Shown here: piece by piece, positions 18,745-28,970 of the stretch
How the letters are laid out: each line of letters starts with the position of its first letter
Position numbering within the stretch: position 1 is the stretch's first letter
Notes under the pieces: model-generated
The model's database searches: none
Told to the model about the DNA's origin: nothing
What the model saw: only the letters and a program-made list of their open reading frames with translations
Source of the DNA: Streblospio benedicti
Lineage: Eukaryota; Annelida; Polychaeta; Spionida; Spionidae
NCBI GenBank assembly: GCA_019095985.1
Contig: CM032660.1
Span: 34,600,240 to 34,664,239, forward strand
Length of the DNA: 64,000 nucleotides
Reading direction: 5' to 3'
Program-made: the position numbers and the translations under genes

Positions 18745-18850
18745 GAGATATTATGCAAATATGTTGAAAATGTATATGCCACATAGAACAAATGATGTAA
18801 AAGGTGATATTTTTGAGACATATGAAGCTATGTTTTTGAAACACAAGTAA

Positions 18851-19441
18851 TTGGTAGAGCAAAATTTGCAAAAATATGAAAAACTGACAACAGAAATTAA
18901 CGATGCTTGGGATATTGTCATGCGTGAGGGCGTTGCAGAAGATAGCTGGGCATCTATAGCACCTGTTGCAGAAAATGAACGGCTAGAACAAGAAAGAGAG
19001 CAGGATGAGTTGGGGGATGATGATTTGTATGAGGAAATCATAGATGATGAGGGGATGATTCCTGACTTAGAACCTCAACTGAATAATGAACAACACTGTA
19101 TAACTCCAGTTTCCAGTATACACAATAAAAGTGATACTCATCGTAAAACCATACAGAAACTAAATAAAAATCAATTAGAAATATTCTATTTTATCAGAGA
19201 ATGGGCATTGAAAAAACGAAATCGAGAAAAAGTCGATCCTTTTCGTATATTTCTGACTGGTGGGGCTGGAACAGGAAAATCCTTAACAATAAAGTGCATT
19301 TTTGAAGAAGTTACTAGAATTCTTCAACCACAAGCAGAAATAGCTGACAATAAAGTGTGTCTAATGCTCGCTCCAACAGGAACAGCAGCTTTTCAAATCA
19401 ATGGCCACACAATTCATCATGCACTGTCAATTACTAAGTGA
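18851..19441 (+). pseudogene. Helentron PIF1-type helicase, N-terminal half
   Basis: A frame of 196 residues. A charged linker of about 100 residues is followed by the helicase start (NKNQLEIFYFIREWALKK) and the Walker A motif GGAGTGKSLTIKCI (about residues 137-150), then motif Ia LMLAPTGTAAFQINGHTIHH. Family 1B PIF1 helicases unwind DNA 5' to 3' and are needed for rolling-circle displacement. A stop right after motif Ia separates it from the next frame. Confidence 0.9.
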
Positions 19442-19477
19442 GGTGTCAAACCGGTCTCTGACAGTGAGTTAGGATCT

Positions 19478-20347
19478 TTGAGAAGTACGCTGATCGATGT
19501 TCATCTCATCATAATTGATGAAATATCAATGGTTTCTGCTCGATTATTGGAACTGGTGCATCTTAGATTACAACAAGCAAAAAATCTTAAGTCAACATCC
19601 AGTTACTTTGGAAATGTGAGCATACTTGCTGTGGGAGATTTTTATCAAGTGCCATCAATAATGGGTAAAGAATTGTGCCTAGCCAACAATGTATTAACAG
19701 ATCTATGGCCATTGTTTTATATTTGGGAATTAGACCAGATTATGAGACAACAAGGTGACAGCCAATTCATTGAATTACTAAACCGTCTAAGGATACGTGA
19801 AAAGGAAGACAAGGTGTGTGATACAGATTTAAGAATACTTGAGGAAAGAACAATAGAATATACAGATAATAACTATCCACATGATGTTTTGCATATTTTC
19901 TCAACTAACAAGTTATGTCAGCAACACAACACAGCTATGCTTGCCAGAGTGTCTTCAACAAGTGCTCCAGTTTTTCATTTAGAAGCTGCAGACATAAAAC
20001 AAGATTTAAAGACCCATAGGACCTTTAAACTTAAAACACCGTTAGATGTGCCTCTTCCGCCAAGATATTTAGATATTTGTGTTGGTGCAAGAGTAATGCT
20101 TTTAATGAATATTGATGTGAATGATGGTCTAACCAATGGAGCAATTGGAAAAATTGTACAAATTATTAATAGGCAAAATAAAAATTTTGGGTTGCCTGAA
20201 ACAATAGCAGTATTATTTGATCAGCAGTCTATTGGACAGAATGCTCGCAGAACCCAAAGTAAAGCATATAATCCTAAAAACAAAGACAGTACAATTCTAA
20301 AACATGTGACTGAAATTGTACAAAGAAAGCCAGAAAAAATTACCTGA
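19478..20347 (+). pseudogene. Helentron PIF1-type helicase, C-terminal half
   Basis: A frame of about 289 residues. Walker B is VHLIIIDEISMVS near the start, followed by GDFYQVPSI (motif III type), WELDQIMRQQGD, and a second RecA-like domain with VGARVMLLMNIDVNDGLTNG, which is typical of PIF1/Helitron helicases. The last helicase motif, [14 protein letters not shown], follows at about 20380-20420 outside this frame, after a stop. The protein is thus nearly complete in content but interrupted. Confidence 0.9.
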
Positions 20348-21097
20348 CACCAATACCCCCTGAGTCTTGCATGGGCTATTACTATTCATAAAGTACAGGG
20401 TATGACGGTTGAAAAAATCGTCATCTCACTAAAAATCTATCTAAACCTGGAATGAGATATGCCCTACTTAAGGCAACATCTCTTAATGGGCTATTCCTAA
20501 TCAAAGAAGATTTTGAGCTTACTAAGGTTCACTGCAATGGTAAAATAAGCTCAGCATTAACAAACATGGAAAGTGCAACAAAACTAGCTTTATGGAATGC
20601 AACTTCGCATGGCAATGATTGGCACAGATATTTTGTTATTATGCGAAGGATTCAATGTACATTTGGAGGACATAAAGCAAAACAAAGTTTATCAATTGGC
20701 TGATGTGATAGCATTACAGGAAACGTGGCTAACACACTAAAATGTGCAAACACCATTAAATAACTACAATATTGTAATTAAAAATCGTGAAAATGTCTAT
20801 ATTTCCAATCACAACCTTCCAGATGCAATAAGAACAAATCTGAAAGGGAGAGTAGCAATGTTGATTTATAATGATATTGCCTATTTATTAATGGACACTA
20901 AAAATGTTCAAATTGAGTGTATTGGGATAGAAATTCCATGGCTAAATTTAGCAGTTTTGAACATATACCGTCCACCTAGTTTGCCACTGCAATATTTCAT
21001 AAATGAAGTAGCATCACTTTTATCAAGAGTGAAAATGAATGACGTCACAAATGTTACCAGCATCAGTGCTGCCACCTCCATTAAGAAACAATGTTGA
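20348..21097 (+). pseudogene. Helentron helicase end and endonuclease
   Basis: First come the helicase C-terminal end ([14 protein letters not shown] near 20380) and a connecting stretch (20452-20703). A segment LADVIALQETWL (about 20697-20735) follows, which is the start of an exonuclease-endonuclease-phosphatase fold with the catalytic Glu. It continues with NLKGRVAMLIYNDI and ECIGIEIPWLNLAVLNIYRPP (20850-20975). The GDFN motif that should follow is not present in this copy but occurs in the fragment at 10357. The endonuclease C terminus is lost. Confidence 0.85.
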
Positions 21098-21589
21098 GTA
21101 TATATGTGATGTTTGATACATGAGAATTTTTAATTACCTGAGCTTTGGAGTTTCTAGCTTGTTGTGGCTGACAGAACCTCGGGCTTATTAGCATATATGT
21201 AAAGATCATAAAAGCATCATTACCATATATGTTAAGGTCATAAAAGCACCAGAAAACAAGGTCAAAACAGTAGGCTATTACAGAAGAATTATTTTAATAT
21301 ATTCAAAAGTTTACATTACTATCGTTTTGACTTTGTATATATGAGAGGGATTCGGTGGCGCCTCCTCGCGGCCCCTCTTGGAAACGACAAAAGTCGGCTA
21401 AGCTCACTGAAGACATTTTCACAACATTGTGTCATAAGTAGGCAAAAGTACACCAAAATCCACAAGTAGAAGTACACGTATCAAGAATATCGTAGAAAGG
21501 CAACACATGTAATCAAAATGAAAATAAAAACACATCATATTTAAACTTCAAGAAAAGTGGGCTAAAGTACACGAAAAGCTAAATTCATT

Positions 21590-22130
21590 ATATATTGTTT
21601 TTAAAAACACATCAAAAGTATGCCAAAGTACACCAAAATGCAATCAGGTCTGGGGAGTAGTACAATGAAGCTAAATATGAAGGTTGGTGACCATAGGTCT
21701 AATACTTCTCCCTGTCCGGGGAGATTTAAATCACGTGAGGAGAGTGATATAGACATACCAAATGTCAAGTTTGGTGATGATAAGTCATAAACTGTTCCCA
21801 GGAGACAGATAAACACAAAGTCGTAATTATTTGTTTTTAAAAACACAGCGTAGCTTTGTCAAAAGTAGGCCAAAGTACATTAAAATCTAATCAGCTGTGG
21901 AGAGTAGTACAAGGAAGCCAGATATGAAGTTTAGTGACCATAGGCCAAATACTTCTCCCTGTAGAGTGGTAACAAGTTTATTATGTAACGCCCATAAGTT
22001 TGTAAAAAGTAGGCCAAAGTACACCAACGGCAATTCAACTGTGGAGACTAGTATAGTGAACTTAACTGTAAAGTTTAATAATGATAGGTGAAATACTTTT
22101 CCCAGTGCTGTGGTAACAATAGTTTTACTC
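21590..22130 (+). repeat. Imperfect tandem repeats in the Helentron 3' tail
   Basis: Two to three diverged units of about 160-245 bp each carry a phrase like AAAAGTAGGCCAAAGTACACCAA, a G-rich GTGGAGAGTAGTACA segment and ACCATAGG..AATACTTCTCCCTGT. Units start near 21606, 21856 and 22000. Related sequence ends the fragment at 10815, so the repeats belong to the element's tail. No clear terminal hairpin was seen. Confidence 0.65.
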
Positions 22131-22465
22131 AAATATTCCAAAAAATCATTATTTCACTGGATGTTATTGGGAAAACTTACTAAAGCTTTCAACCACTACC
22201 GTGGTCTTGTTCACTATGACACAATATGACACCAACCTGGATAGATGAATCTACATAACTCCGTTTTATGGCATTTGCTTTTTTTCTGTAAAGAGGTTCA
22301 TTGGAATTCATTTTACATAAATCCATTTCAACTGACTGTCTTCATATTTTAGAACATTTATGAAAACAACAAAACAAACGTGTAAAAATATCACATTTTA
22401 TGTCTTCGTGCTTTTAATGATTTGATCGAGGCCTATCTCTAACTCATTTTTTTTTTTCATTCCAG

Positions 22466-22591
22466 GTAAAAAGACTAAAGCTGACTACCGATGATGAAAG
22501 TGGTCCGTCAGCCTCAGCAACGTATCACGTATACATCCCGCCACCTAAACCATCCAGTCCCGAAGGTGCGGTGATAGAGATTAGAGAATAG
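22466..22591 (+). other. Exon-like block between Helentron and polymerase
   Basis: A strong polypyrimidine tract and CCAG at 22464-22465 precede an open stretch reading TTDDESGPSASATYHVYIPP and then PKPSSPEGAVIEIRE before a stop. The Pro/Ser-rich content resembles the proline-rich exon starts nearby. It faces the block 17842-17903 across the Helentron, so the Helentron probably entered the intron between them. A donor-like GGTGCGG within it allows an alternative end. Confidence 0.4.
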
Positions 22592-22901
22592 AGATTGTAA
22601 ATACCAATAAACGCGTGCATTGAAAAATTTGGTTCTGTCTTAATTATGATTATGTAAGATTTGTGGAGAGTTTGTTATATTTTCCCAATGACAGTGGAAA
22701 ATATTTGTTTTCAAATACGTTAAAAGATGGTGGTACTATCCATTATAATAGAACGTAAATGGTTTACCAACAGAGCAAGTCAAAACAAAAACAATAAAAT
22801 GATACGACTTCACCTCACAATTTGAACACATAGAATGCGCACCACCCAAAACATTTTTATTTTTTATTTTTTATTTATTTGTTTATTTTTTTTCTGATTA
22901 G

Positions 22902-25861
22902 GTGCGCCCCATTTTGGTCCTCCGAGTCCCCAGTCACCTAGCAGCCCCAAAAACAAGCTATATCGTTGCGGCGACTGCAACGCCACTTTCCGAAGACTCG
23001 GAGATTTGCGGGGTCCATACGATGGTCACAGCCAGTTCTGCCCGCGAAGAAATGGCGGGCAAGAGCAGCAGTCGTCGCCCCCCCACCCCAATGATCCACC
23101 AATTTCTGGCGGGTCCGATGAGGTGGATGCCCCAACAACATCATCTGGGAGTATCGAGAATGCTCCTAATGGGGCTGTAGTTCTGAAAACTGATGGCGTG
23201 GTGTTGCGGAAAATAACCGTGCGGAAGTTCTGGAAAGAGTTGGCGGACACCACAGTTGATGTGAGCTTCACACAACCGTGGGTTGGTGTCCGTCTCTCTG
23301 ACGCGACACGACGTCTGACACGGTTATTTAACACACTCGTCAATTTTTTCAGTGAGCAGGCTGGTGCTCACGATATGGTGCAGCTTACAATCCTAACCCC
23401 ATCTCTGCAAGTGCCCATCTTTATCCCGCTGCAGCGTCTTTCAGAATTGACCGCTACGACCATATTGGACCATATACAGAGAGTGCTGCAGAGCAAAGAA
23501 GATCTGTCAATCACTGAGGGGTTCCGAATCCATATCGGCATCTATAGACGATTGACCATCGGACGAAATACTGCCATCATCGTCTCGGGGAGTTTTTCCC
23601 AGATTGAGAACGTCATCAAGGGGAAACGCGGTGTAGTTTATATAAGCAACACCGATGATATGTGTATGCCGCGAGCCATACTAGTTTCCTTTATCAATTA
23701 CATCATGGTTAAGGATGACGCTCACCTACCACCACCACCTAAAGCTGATGAGGGTAAGGCAGCTGTTTGTCGCTACATAGCCCAATGCATCGAGTCGAGA
23801 CAGTGTCCGAGGCTTCTATACAAGAAGGTAAGGGAGTCAAAGCTATGGCAGATGGTGGGGGCCGAATTTCTTATGGCGTCAGCGCGTTTGCGAGTCGGCG
23901 AAATCGGCATCCTCGACCACATTCCGCGTTATGAAGACTTTTTAAAAGTAAAAATACACGTTGTGATTGCCGGCAGAAAACCACTGAGACTCCTAACAGA
24001 AGAGGCCAAGTTGAGAGGGAGTGCCGAAAACATTTATTTGTATTTCAATAAGCGCGGAGATCGTCACCCCCTTGATGGTCACGTTCATAGCCTGATCTGG
24101 ATCAGAGACGTGTTTGAAAATGCTGGCTACTGTCCTCGTTGTCGTCAGGACATTACTGAAGGCCGTCACTCGTGTCCTAAGACCTGTATCAAATGCTCAG
24201 CCCCCACAGACAATTTGGATGGCGCCCACCCCCGTCACTATGTTGGTTTCTGCACAGGTCGATTGGACAACGGTGCTGACATGGTTATCTGCCCCGATTG
24301 CAACGCAGCGTTTTTCAATCAAGCGTGTCTAAAAAATCACAGAACCGCTCAGCGACGAAAAAAAGAAGATGCGGCAGAAGTTGAAGTGAGTGATGGCGAA
24401 GATGCCCCCGAAGCCGACCAAAAATCTTTGTGCGATAAATATTGGTGGTGTCCAAAAGTATGTCGCAAACGCTACCGCCGGTGTCACATAAACACGCTCG
24501 ATCACGTTTGTTTCGAGTATTGGTGTCACAGGTGTGGTGTGCTGGCGCGACAAAACAGTCACCAATGCTATGTGCGGGCTTTAGACCCGTCGAAGCCAAG
24601 CAGCTCCGTCACGCGTTTTGGTGTGTACGACTTTGAGTCAACCGTCTCAAACACTGACACTTGCGGTGATTATACGCCCACTGAAAGTGCTGGATGCGAC
24701 AGCTGCGACCCCATCAGAAAGTGTGAGCGCCATGAACGATGCCTGTCCTGCAAATCTCCCTGGTGTGGACGCCGCAATGCGTACGTTCACAGCGTCAATT
24801 GCGCGAGTTTTATGACATTTTGTGACAAGTGTTACGATGACGACGATCTGGAAAAGACCACCAATAAAACTCACTGCAAATTTTGCGGGTCTCGATGCAA
24901 ATCTTGCTACAAAAAGAAAGGTGGGTGTGGCAAAGATCAGTGCGGAATTAGAAAACAAAACTTTGTAGGTCCCGATGCGCTCCACCATTTTAGCGACTAT
25001 GTCATTTCCGAAAGGCACATCGGAATGCGTCTCTTCGCTCACAACGGAAGTCGATATGATAGTTTCCCCCTCCTCGAGTCACTAAACAAACATCGTGGGA
25101 TCACTCCCAGCATCACTCACACGAACGGTAAGCTGATGCAGTTTAGGGTGTCCGAATTTAAGATTGTGGTCTCGGACACGATGTTGTTCATACCGGTAGG
25201 ACTGGCGAAATTTGACAAGACGTTTGGTTTGGGCGGTAGAGCGATGAAAGGCTACTTCCCCCATCTTTTCAACACAAATGCCCGCTTCGGATATGATGGC
25301 CCCGTACCAGACCCAGCCTTCTTCTCCCCGGACACCATGAGTGTCGAAGGACGCCAGCAGTTTCACATCTGGTACCAGGAGCGAGTTGCTGAGGATCGCT
25401 CGTACAGCTTTGATGATGAGATTGTAAAGTACTGTCAGAATGACACCTTTATCCTGGGTCTAGGGCTCATGAGATATCGCAAGATTGTGCTCGACGTTGG
25501 TGGATTCTGTGCCTATAGCAATTGTATCACATTGAGCGCAACCGCGATGAGAATTTTTAAAACCAAATTCCTTCGCGAGCGCTATTCAGCAGTCATGGAC
25601 AAGGGTGACGATGTTGACGTCATGAAGCGTGGCGGTATTTACTATGTGAATGGTGTGGCTATTGATAAATTGAGGCTCAGCCAGCTAACATTTATCTCGT
25701 CGGATCTCGCGTACCAGGCAAAAACCAACATGGCTGGACCAAATCACTCCAAGATCAGTCTGGAGTGGCTGGCTTATCGGCAGTCACTACATCCTGAAGA
25801 TACCATCCGCTGCGCCACATCACCAGAGGGGGGAGTTTGCTGCCGGTCCGTATCATTTTGA
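22902..25861 (+). CDS. Protein-primed type family B DNA polymerase, N-terminal and exonuclease part (Polinton/virus-like fossil)
   Basis: An acceptor-like tract at 22884-22901 precedes a long open stretch. It starts with a proline-rich segment shared with the modules at 16143 and 17275, then a C2HC finger YRCGDCNATFRRLGDL...H-x3-C. A conserved unknown region follows, then several Cys/His clusters (about 24129-24350 and 24470-24575). The exonuclease domain has Exo I VYDFES (about 24625), Exo II FAHNGSRYDSF (about 25033) and Exo III YCQNDTFILG (about 25431). Between Exo I and Exo II lies a very Cys-rich insert (about 24690-24950). No initiator Met is evident near the start, which fits an internal exon. 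Replicates DNA in its family. No capsid or integrase is seen. The copy appears broken, with few interruptions. Confidence 0.85.
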
Positions 25862-26026
25862 CGGGATCGATCAGCGTGGAAAAAGGATTTATGAATTTCA
25901 CGTGAGTGCTCAATAGAAATTATTTATTTATTCAAAAATATATATTTATTTATTCAAATAAAAAATAACAAAAAATTATTATTCTTGCCAACATCAAACA
26001 CCACAACTTGATCGCATTCATTTCAG

Positions 26027-26214
26027 GGTTGCTTCTTTCACGCGTGCGCGGACTGCTACCCAAACATTGATTGGGAGAGACATCCTCTCACGGGTCTAAC
26101 TATGAGGGAGACCCGCCTTAAGACGGTTGCGAAAGAGGAATGGATTCGTCAGCACTTTGTCGTTGCCCAGGGGTACTCGTACATCAGGGTGCGTGAATGC
26201 GTGTGGAAAAGGTC
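26027..26214 (+). CDS. DNA polymerase insert block (GCFWHGC-type domain, fossil)
   Basis: It is bounded by TTTCAG on the left and AAAAG/GTCAGT on the right, so it looks like an exon. It reads GCFFHACADCYPN, then LTMRETRLKTVAKEEWIRQH and YSYIRVRECVW. The Cys/His pair and the final ...V.ECVW match the small nuclease-like insert between exonuclease and polymerase domains of Polinton and related protein-primed polymerases. Intron-split polymerase genes of this kind are known in animal genomes. It is part of the same element. Confidence 0.75.
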
Positions 26215-26300
26215 AGTGGCTTTAATCTCATCTCGATTTTCATCCTCTAATACAATATTGCAGACATTCTATAAGTAATTATGCTATTTATTTTTTGAAG

Positions 26301-26447
26301 GACACTCTCCGAAAACCCAGCCATTAGTGACTTTGTCCAACGTCTGGATGGGATTGTGGAGAGAATGGACGTTAGGGACGCGTTTTTTGGTGGACGCGTG
26401 GAAACGTTTAAGCTTTACCACGAAGCCCTCGAGGGTCAGGCAATCAG
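26301..26447 (+). CDS. DNA polymerase block before motif A (fossil)
   Basis: An exon-like block between TTGAAG and ATCAG/GTGAGT. It reads ISDFVQRLDGIVERMDVRDA and RVETFKLYHEALEGQAI, the stretch that leads to motif A in this polymerase family, where the motif-A Asp follows in the next block. Confidence 0.7.
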
Positions 26448-26554
26448 GTGAGTCGACACTAACGACAAGAACAATTTTATTTTATCTATTCAATTTTTGA
26501 TCATTTTTTTTTCCTTCACCCTGCACAGGAATGAAATATTAAATTATCTTGCAG

Positions 26555-27860
26555 ATACCTCGACTACACTAGTTTGTACCCCAGCGTGATGAAATGCGGT
26601 GACTTCCCCGAGGACACCCCCGATGTTCTGGTGTCATCTCAGATAGATCTGAAGCAAATGGCGAGTTATAGCGGTGTGATGAAAGTGAAGATTCTACCGC
26701 CTCGCCGTCTTCACATTCCAGTCCTACCGCTACGCGTCGAGAAAAAGCTTCTGTTTGGTCTGTGTCGCAAGTGCTGCATCGAGATGAGCAAGAACCCGTG
26801 TAGCTGCTCCGATGAAGACCGGTCATGGATCGGCTCGTACCATACCTCGGAGTTGAAGCTCGCTATGGAGAAGGGATACGTCATCCTGACCGCCTACGAG
26901 CTACATAATTTCCCAGAAGACAGACGATGTGTCTATAACCCAGAGACTCCCGGGGCTGGACTGTTTGAGGGGTATATTAATATCTTTCTCAAGATGAAGC
27001 AAGAATCGAGTGGGTTTCCTCAAGGCGTCGTAACAGAGGAAGAAAAGCGTGCATACGTGGCCGACTATCACGCGAATGAGGGAATTGCTTTGGACATGGA
27101 CAGAATCACCGTAAACCCAGGGCGTCGATTTTTGGCAAAGCTATACCTAAATTCGTTGTGGGGGTTCATGGCCATGAAGGAAATGAGAACGAGTGTAGAG
27201 ACGCATAGCCGCGGTGACTTCCACAAATTCCATCGACGAATCTCCGACCCTACTCTGTCAGTGAAACGCTTCTCCATACTCTCAAGCCAGACGGTCATGC
27301 TCGAATACTCTCAAAATCATGACTTTGTGGTCAATCCCAGCAGCAACAATCTTTACGTCGCAGTCTATACGACCGCACTAGCTCGCCTGAAACTGTACGA
27401 AGCGCTCGACAGAGCCGGTGCCAATACGCTGTACTGCGACACGGACAGTATTGTGTTCAGCGAAAGTCTGACTCGAGCGACTTTATCGACGGGAAATTAC
27501 TTAGGGCAGCTCACCAGCGAGATAGACGGGGATCAGGCTGAAAACTATATCAGGTATTTCGTGTCCGCTGGTGCCAAGAATTATGCGTATCAAACAACCA
27601 GCGGTGACGAGGTGGTTAAGGTTAAAGGTTTCACGCTGCACTACACGAACGCCCAGCGCGTCAACTTTGGCACTATGAAACAATTGGTCACTGAACAGTT
27701 GGAAGATGGAGTGATAGAAACGACGCATCCGCATTCGATAAGACGTGACTTACAAACTTTAAAAATCTACTCCAGAGACGAAGTCAAGAAATACGCTGCG
27801 TGCGTGAGCAAAAGAGTCTTTAACGTTGACGAGTTCACCTCCAAGCCTTACGGTTTCTGA
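26555..27860 (+). CDS. DNA polymerase palm and thumb with motifs A, B, C (fossil)
   Basis: An acceptor at 26551-26554 precedes YLDYTSLYPSVMK (motif A with SLYPS). A Cys cluster (CRKCCIEMSKNPCSC) follows at about 26763. Motif B is KLYLNSLWGF (about 27140) and motif C is YCDTDSIVF (about 27430). The open stretch runs to a stop at 27860 and no further coding part is apparent. All three polymerase signatures are intact in the parts seen. The family is the protein-primed branch of type B polymerases (Polintons, adintoviruses, linear plasmids); which of these cannot be decided because no other Polinton gene is in the window. Confidence 0.85.
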
Positions 27861-28970
27861 TCGTACTTTGTATCATGTTTTTGTATTATGTTTTTATTTT
27901 GTAATTTATTGTATTATTTATGATATTGCTTGTTCATTTTTCTTTTGCAGTGAAGCGTTAAGTTAAGACAGTTCTCAGACGTGATCCTAATAAAAGCAAT
28001 GAGAGGATAAGAGTTTTAAGATCATGTATTTTGTACGTTTTTTGTGTTTTGTATTGCTTTATAGCATTCACAATGTTTCTTGTTTTGTTTTCATTCTGTG
28101 ATATAATTATATGTCAAGAAACTGCTATGCGTTAAGAGTTGGAGAATAAAAGATTGCTGATGACTAAATCATGTTTTTTTTAATAAAGCACTACCCAACA
28201 CTAAACTAAATTGTCAGGTGAAAATGTCACACCTATCCGCTACTTTAAAAATATTGATAATATCTATGAAATTTGGTGTAAGAAAAAAAAAAATTTATAA
28301 AAAAAAAAAAAAAAAAAAAAAAAATTCGACCAGCTTGTCAAAAATAAAATCTGTGTGACATTTTCACACCACAACATTGATCAGAAATAATTATAACCGC
28401 ATATAAAATCTGATAGCTTTGTCATTGTCATTAATATAGAACAGACTGAACCGTTTTTCTCTACCAAATCATGGGTAGAGTGACGTCATCAGAGAGGCTC
28501 TAGCAAAGGCTGAGATTATCGCTCGGCTGAGACGTTCAGATTGTGGCTGTTTCTGAGTGCAATGATCACAAATTTCAATAAGCTTTTAAATGATAGTCTC
28601 GGCCTTAACAAGGGCTACTATTAGACATTGTTAAGATCATTGGAAAAAAAGTGTAGAAATATCCACAAAAGTTGAAGGCATACACATCAAAGTATTAAAG
28701 GCTAGTCTCAACAGAACGCACGGTCGTGACTTGCTTAAAGCATAATCTACCCATCTACCCTTATTGGTGTGTGTGTGGGGGGGGGGAGTGGGAGGGGGGG
28801 GGGGAGTGACTACACCATCGAGAATACTTGTTTATTATGACAGCCTCTTTCATGACATGGGGCGCTGATAGTTACCAAAATGTGAAAGTAAATACTATTT
28901 CTAAATATGTTGTTGTTGCTAAAATTTATTAATCATAGATTTACAGAAATATTTTGTTTATTTTTCATAG
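27861..28970. other. Non-coding stretch after the polymerase
   Basis: AT-rich with a long A tract (28290-28323) flanked by inverted arms GTGAAAATGTCACA / TGTGACATTTTCAC (28219-28232 and 28354-28367), and a G-rich run (28770-28805). No gene is evident. A polymerase element end or terminal repeat was not recognised. An acceptor-like TTTTTCATAG ends the stretch at 28970. Confidence 0.55.

Larger units (their letters stand above)
17943..22259 (+). mobile_element. Helentron (Rep-helicase-endonuclease rolling-circle element), 5'-truncated
   Basis: The plus-strand insertion holds, in order, the Rep Y2 region, a PIF1-type helicase and an apurinic-type endonuclease C-terminal to the helicase. That order is the hallmark of the Helentron branch of Helitrons. 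The HUH part of Rep and everything before it is missing, so the copy is 5'-truncated. Several stops and frame changes interrupt it. An exact 15-bp direct repeat, TCCGTTTTATGGCAT, lies at both edges (17928-17942 and 22260-22274). The element sits in the presumed intron between exon-like blocks 17842-17903 and 22466-22591. The last 700 bp are a non-coding tail with imperfect tandem repeats. Confidence 0.85.

Noticed and set aside
24315-25366. Minus-strand frames of 78-131 codons
   Set aside because: They are antisense shadows of the polymerase exonuclease region and lack motifs of their own.
22466-27860. Complete Polinton
   Set aside because: Only the polymerase is recognisable. No capsid, integrase, ATPase or long terminal inverted repeats are seen.
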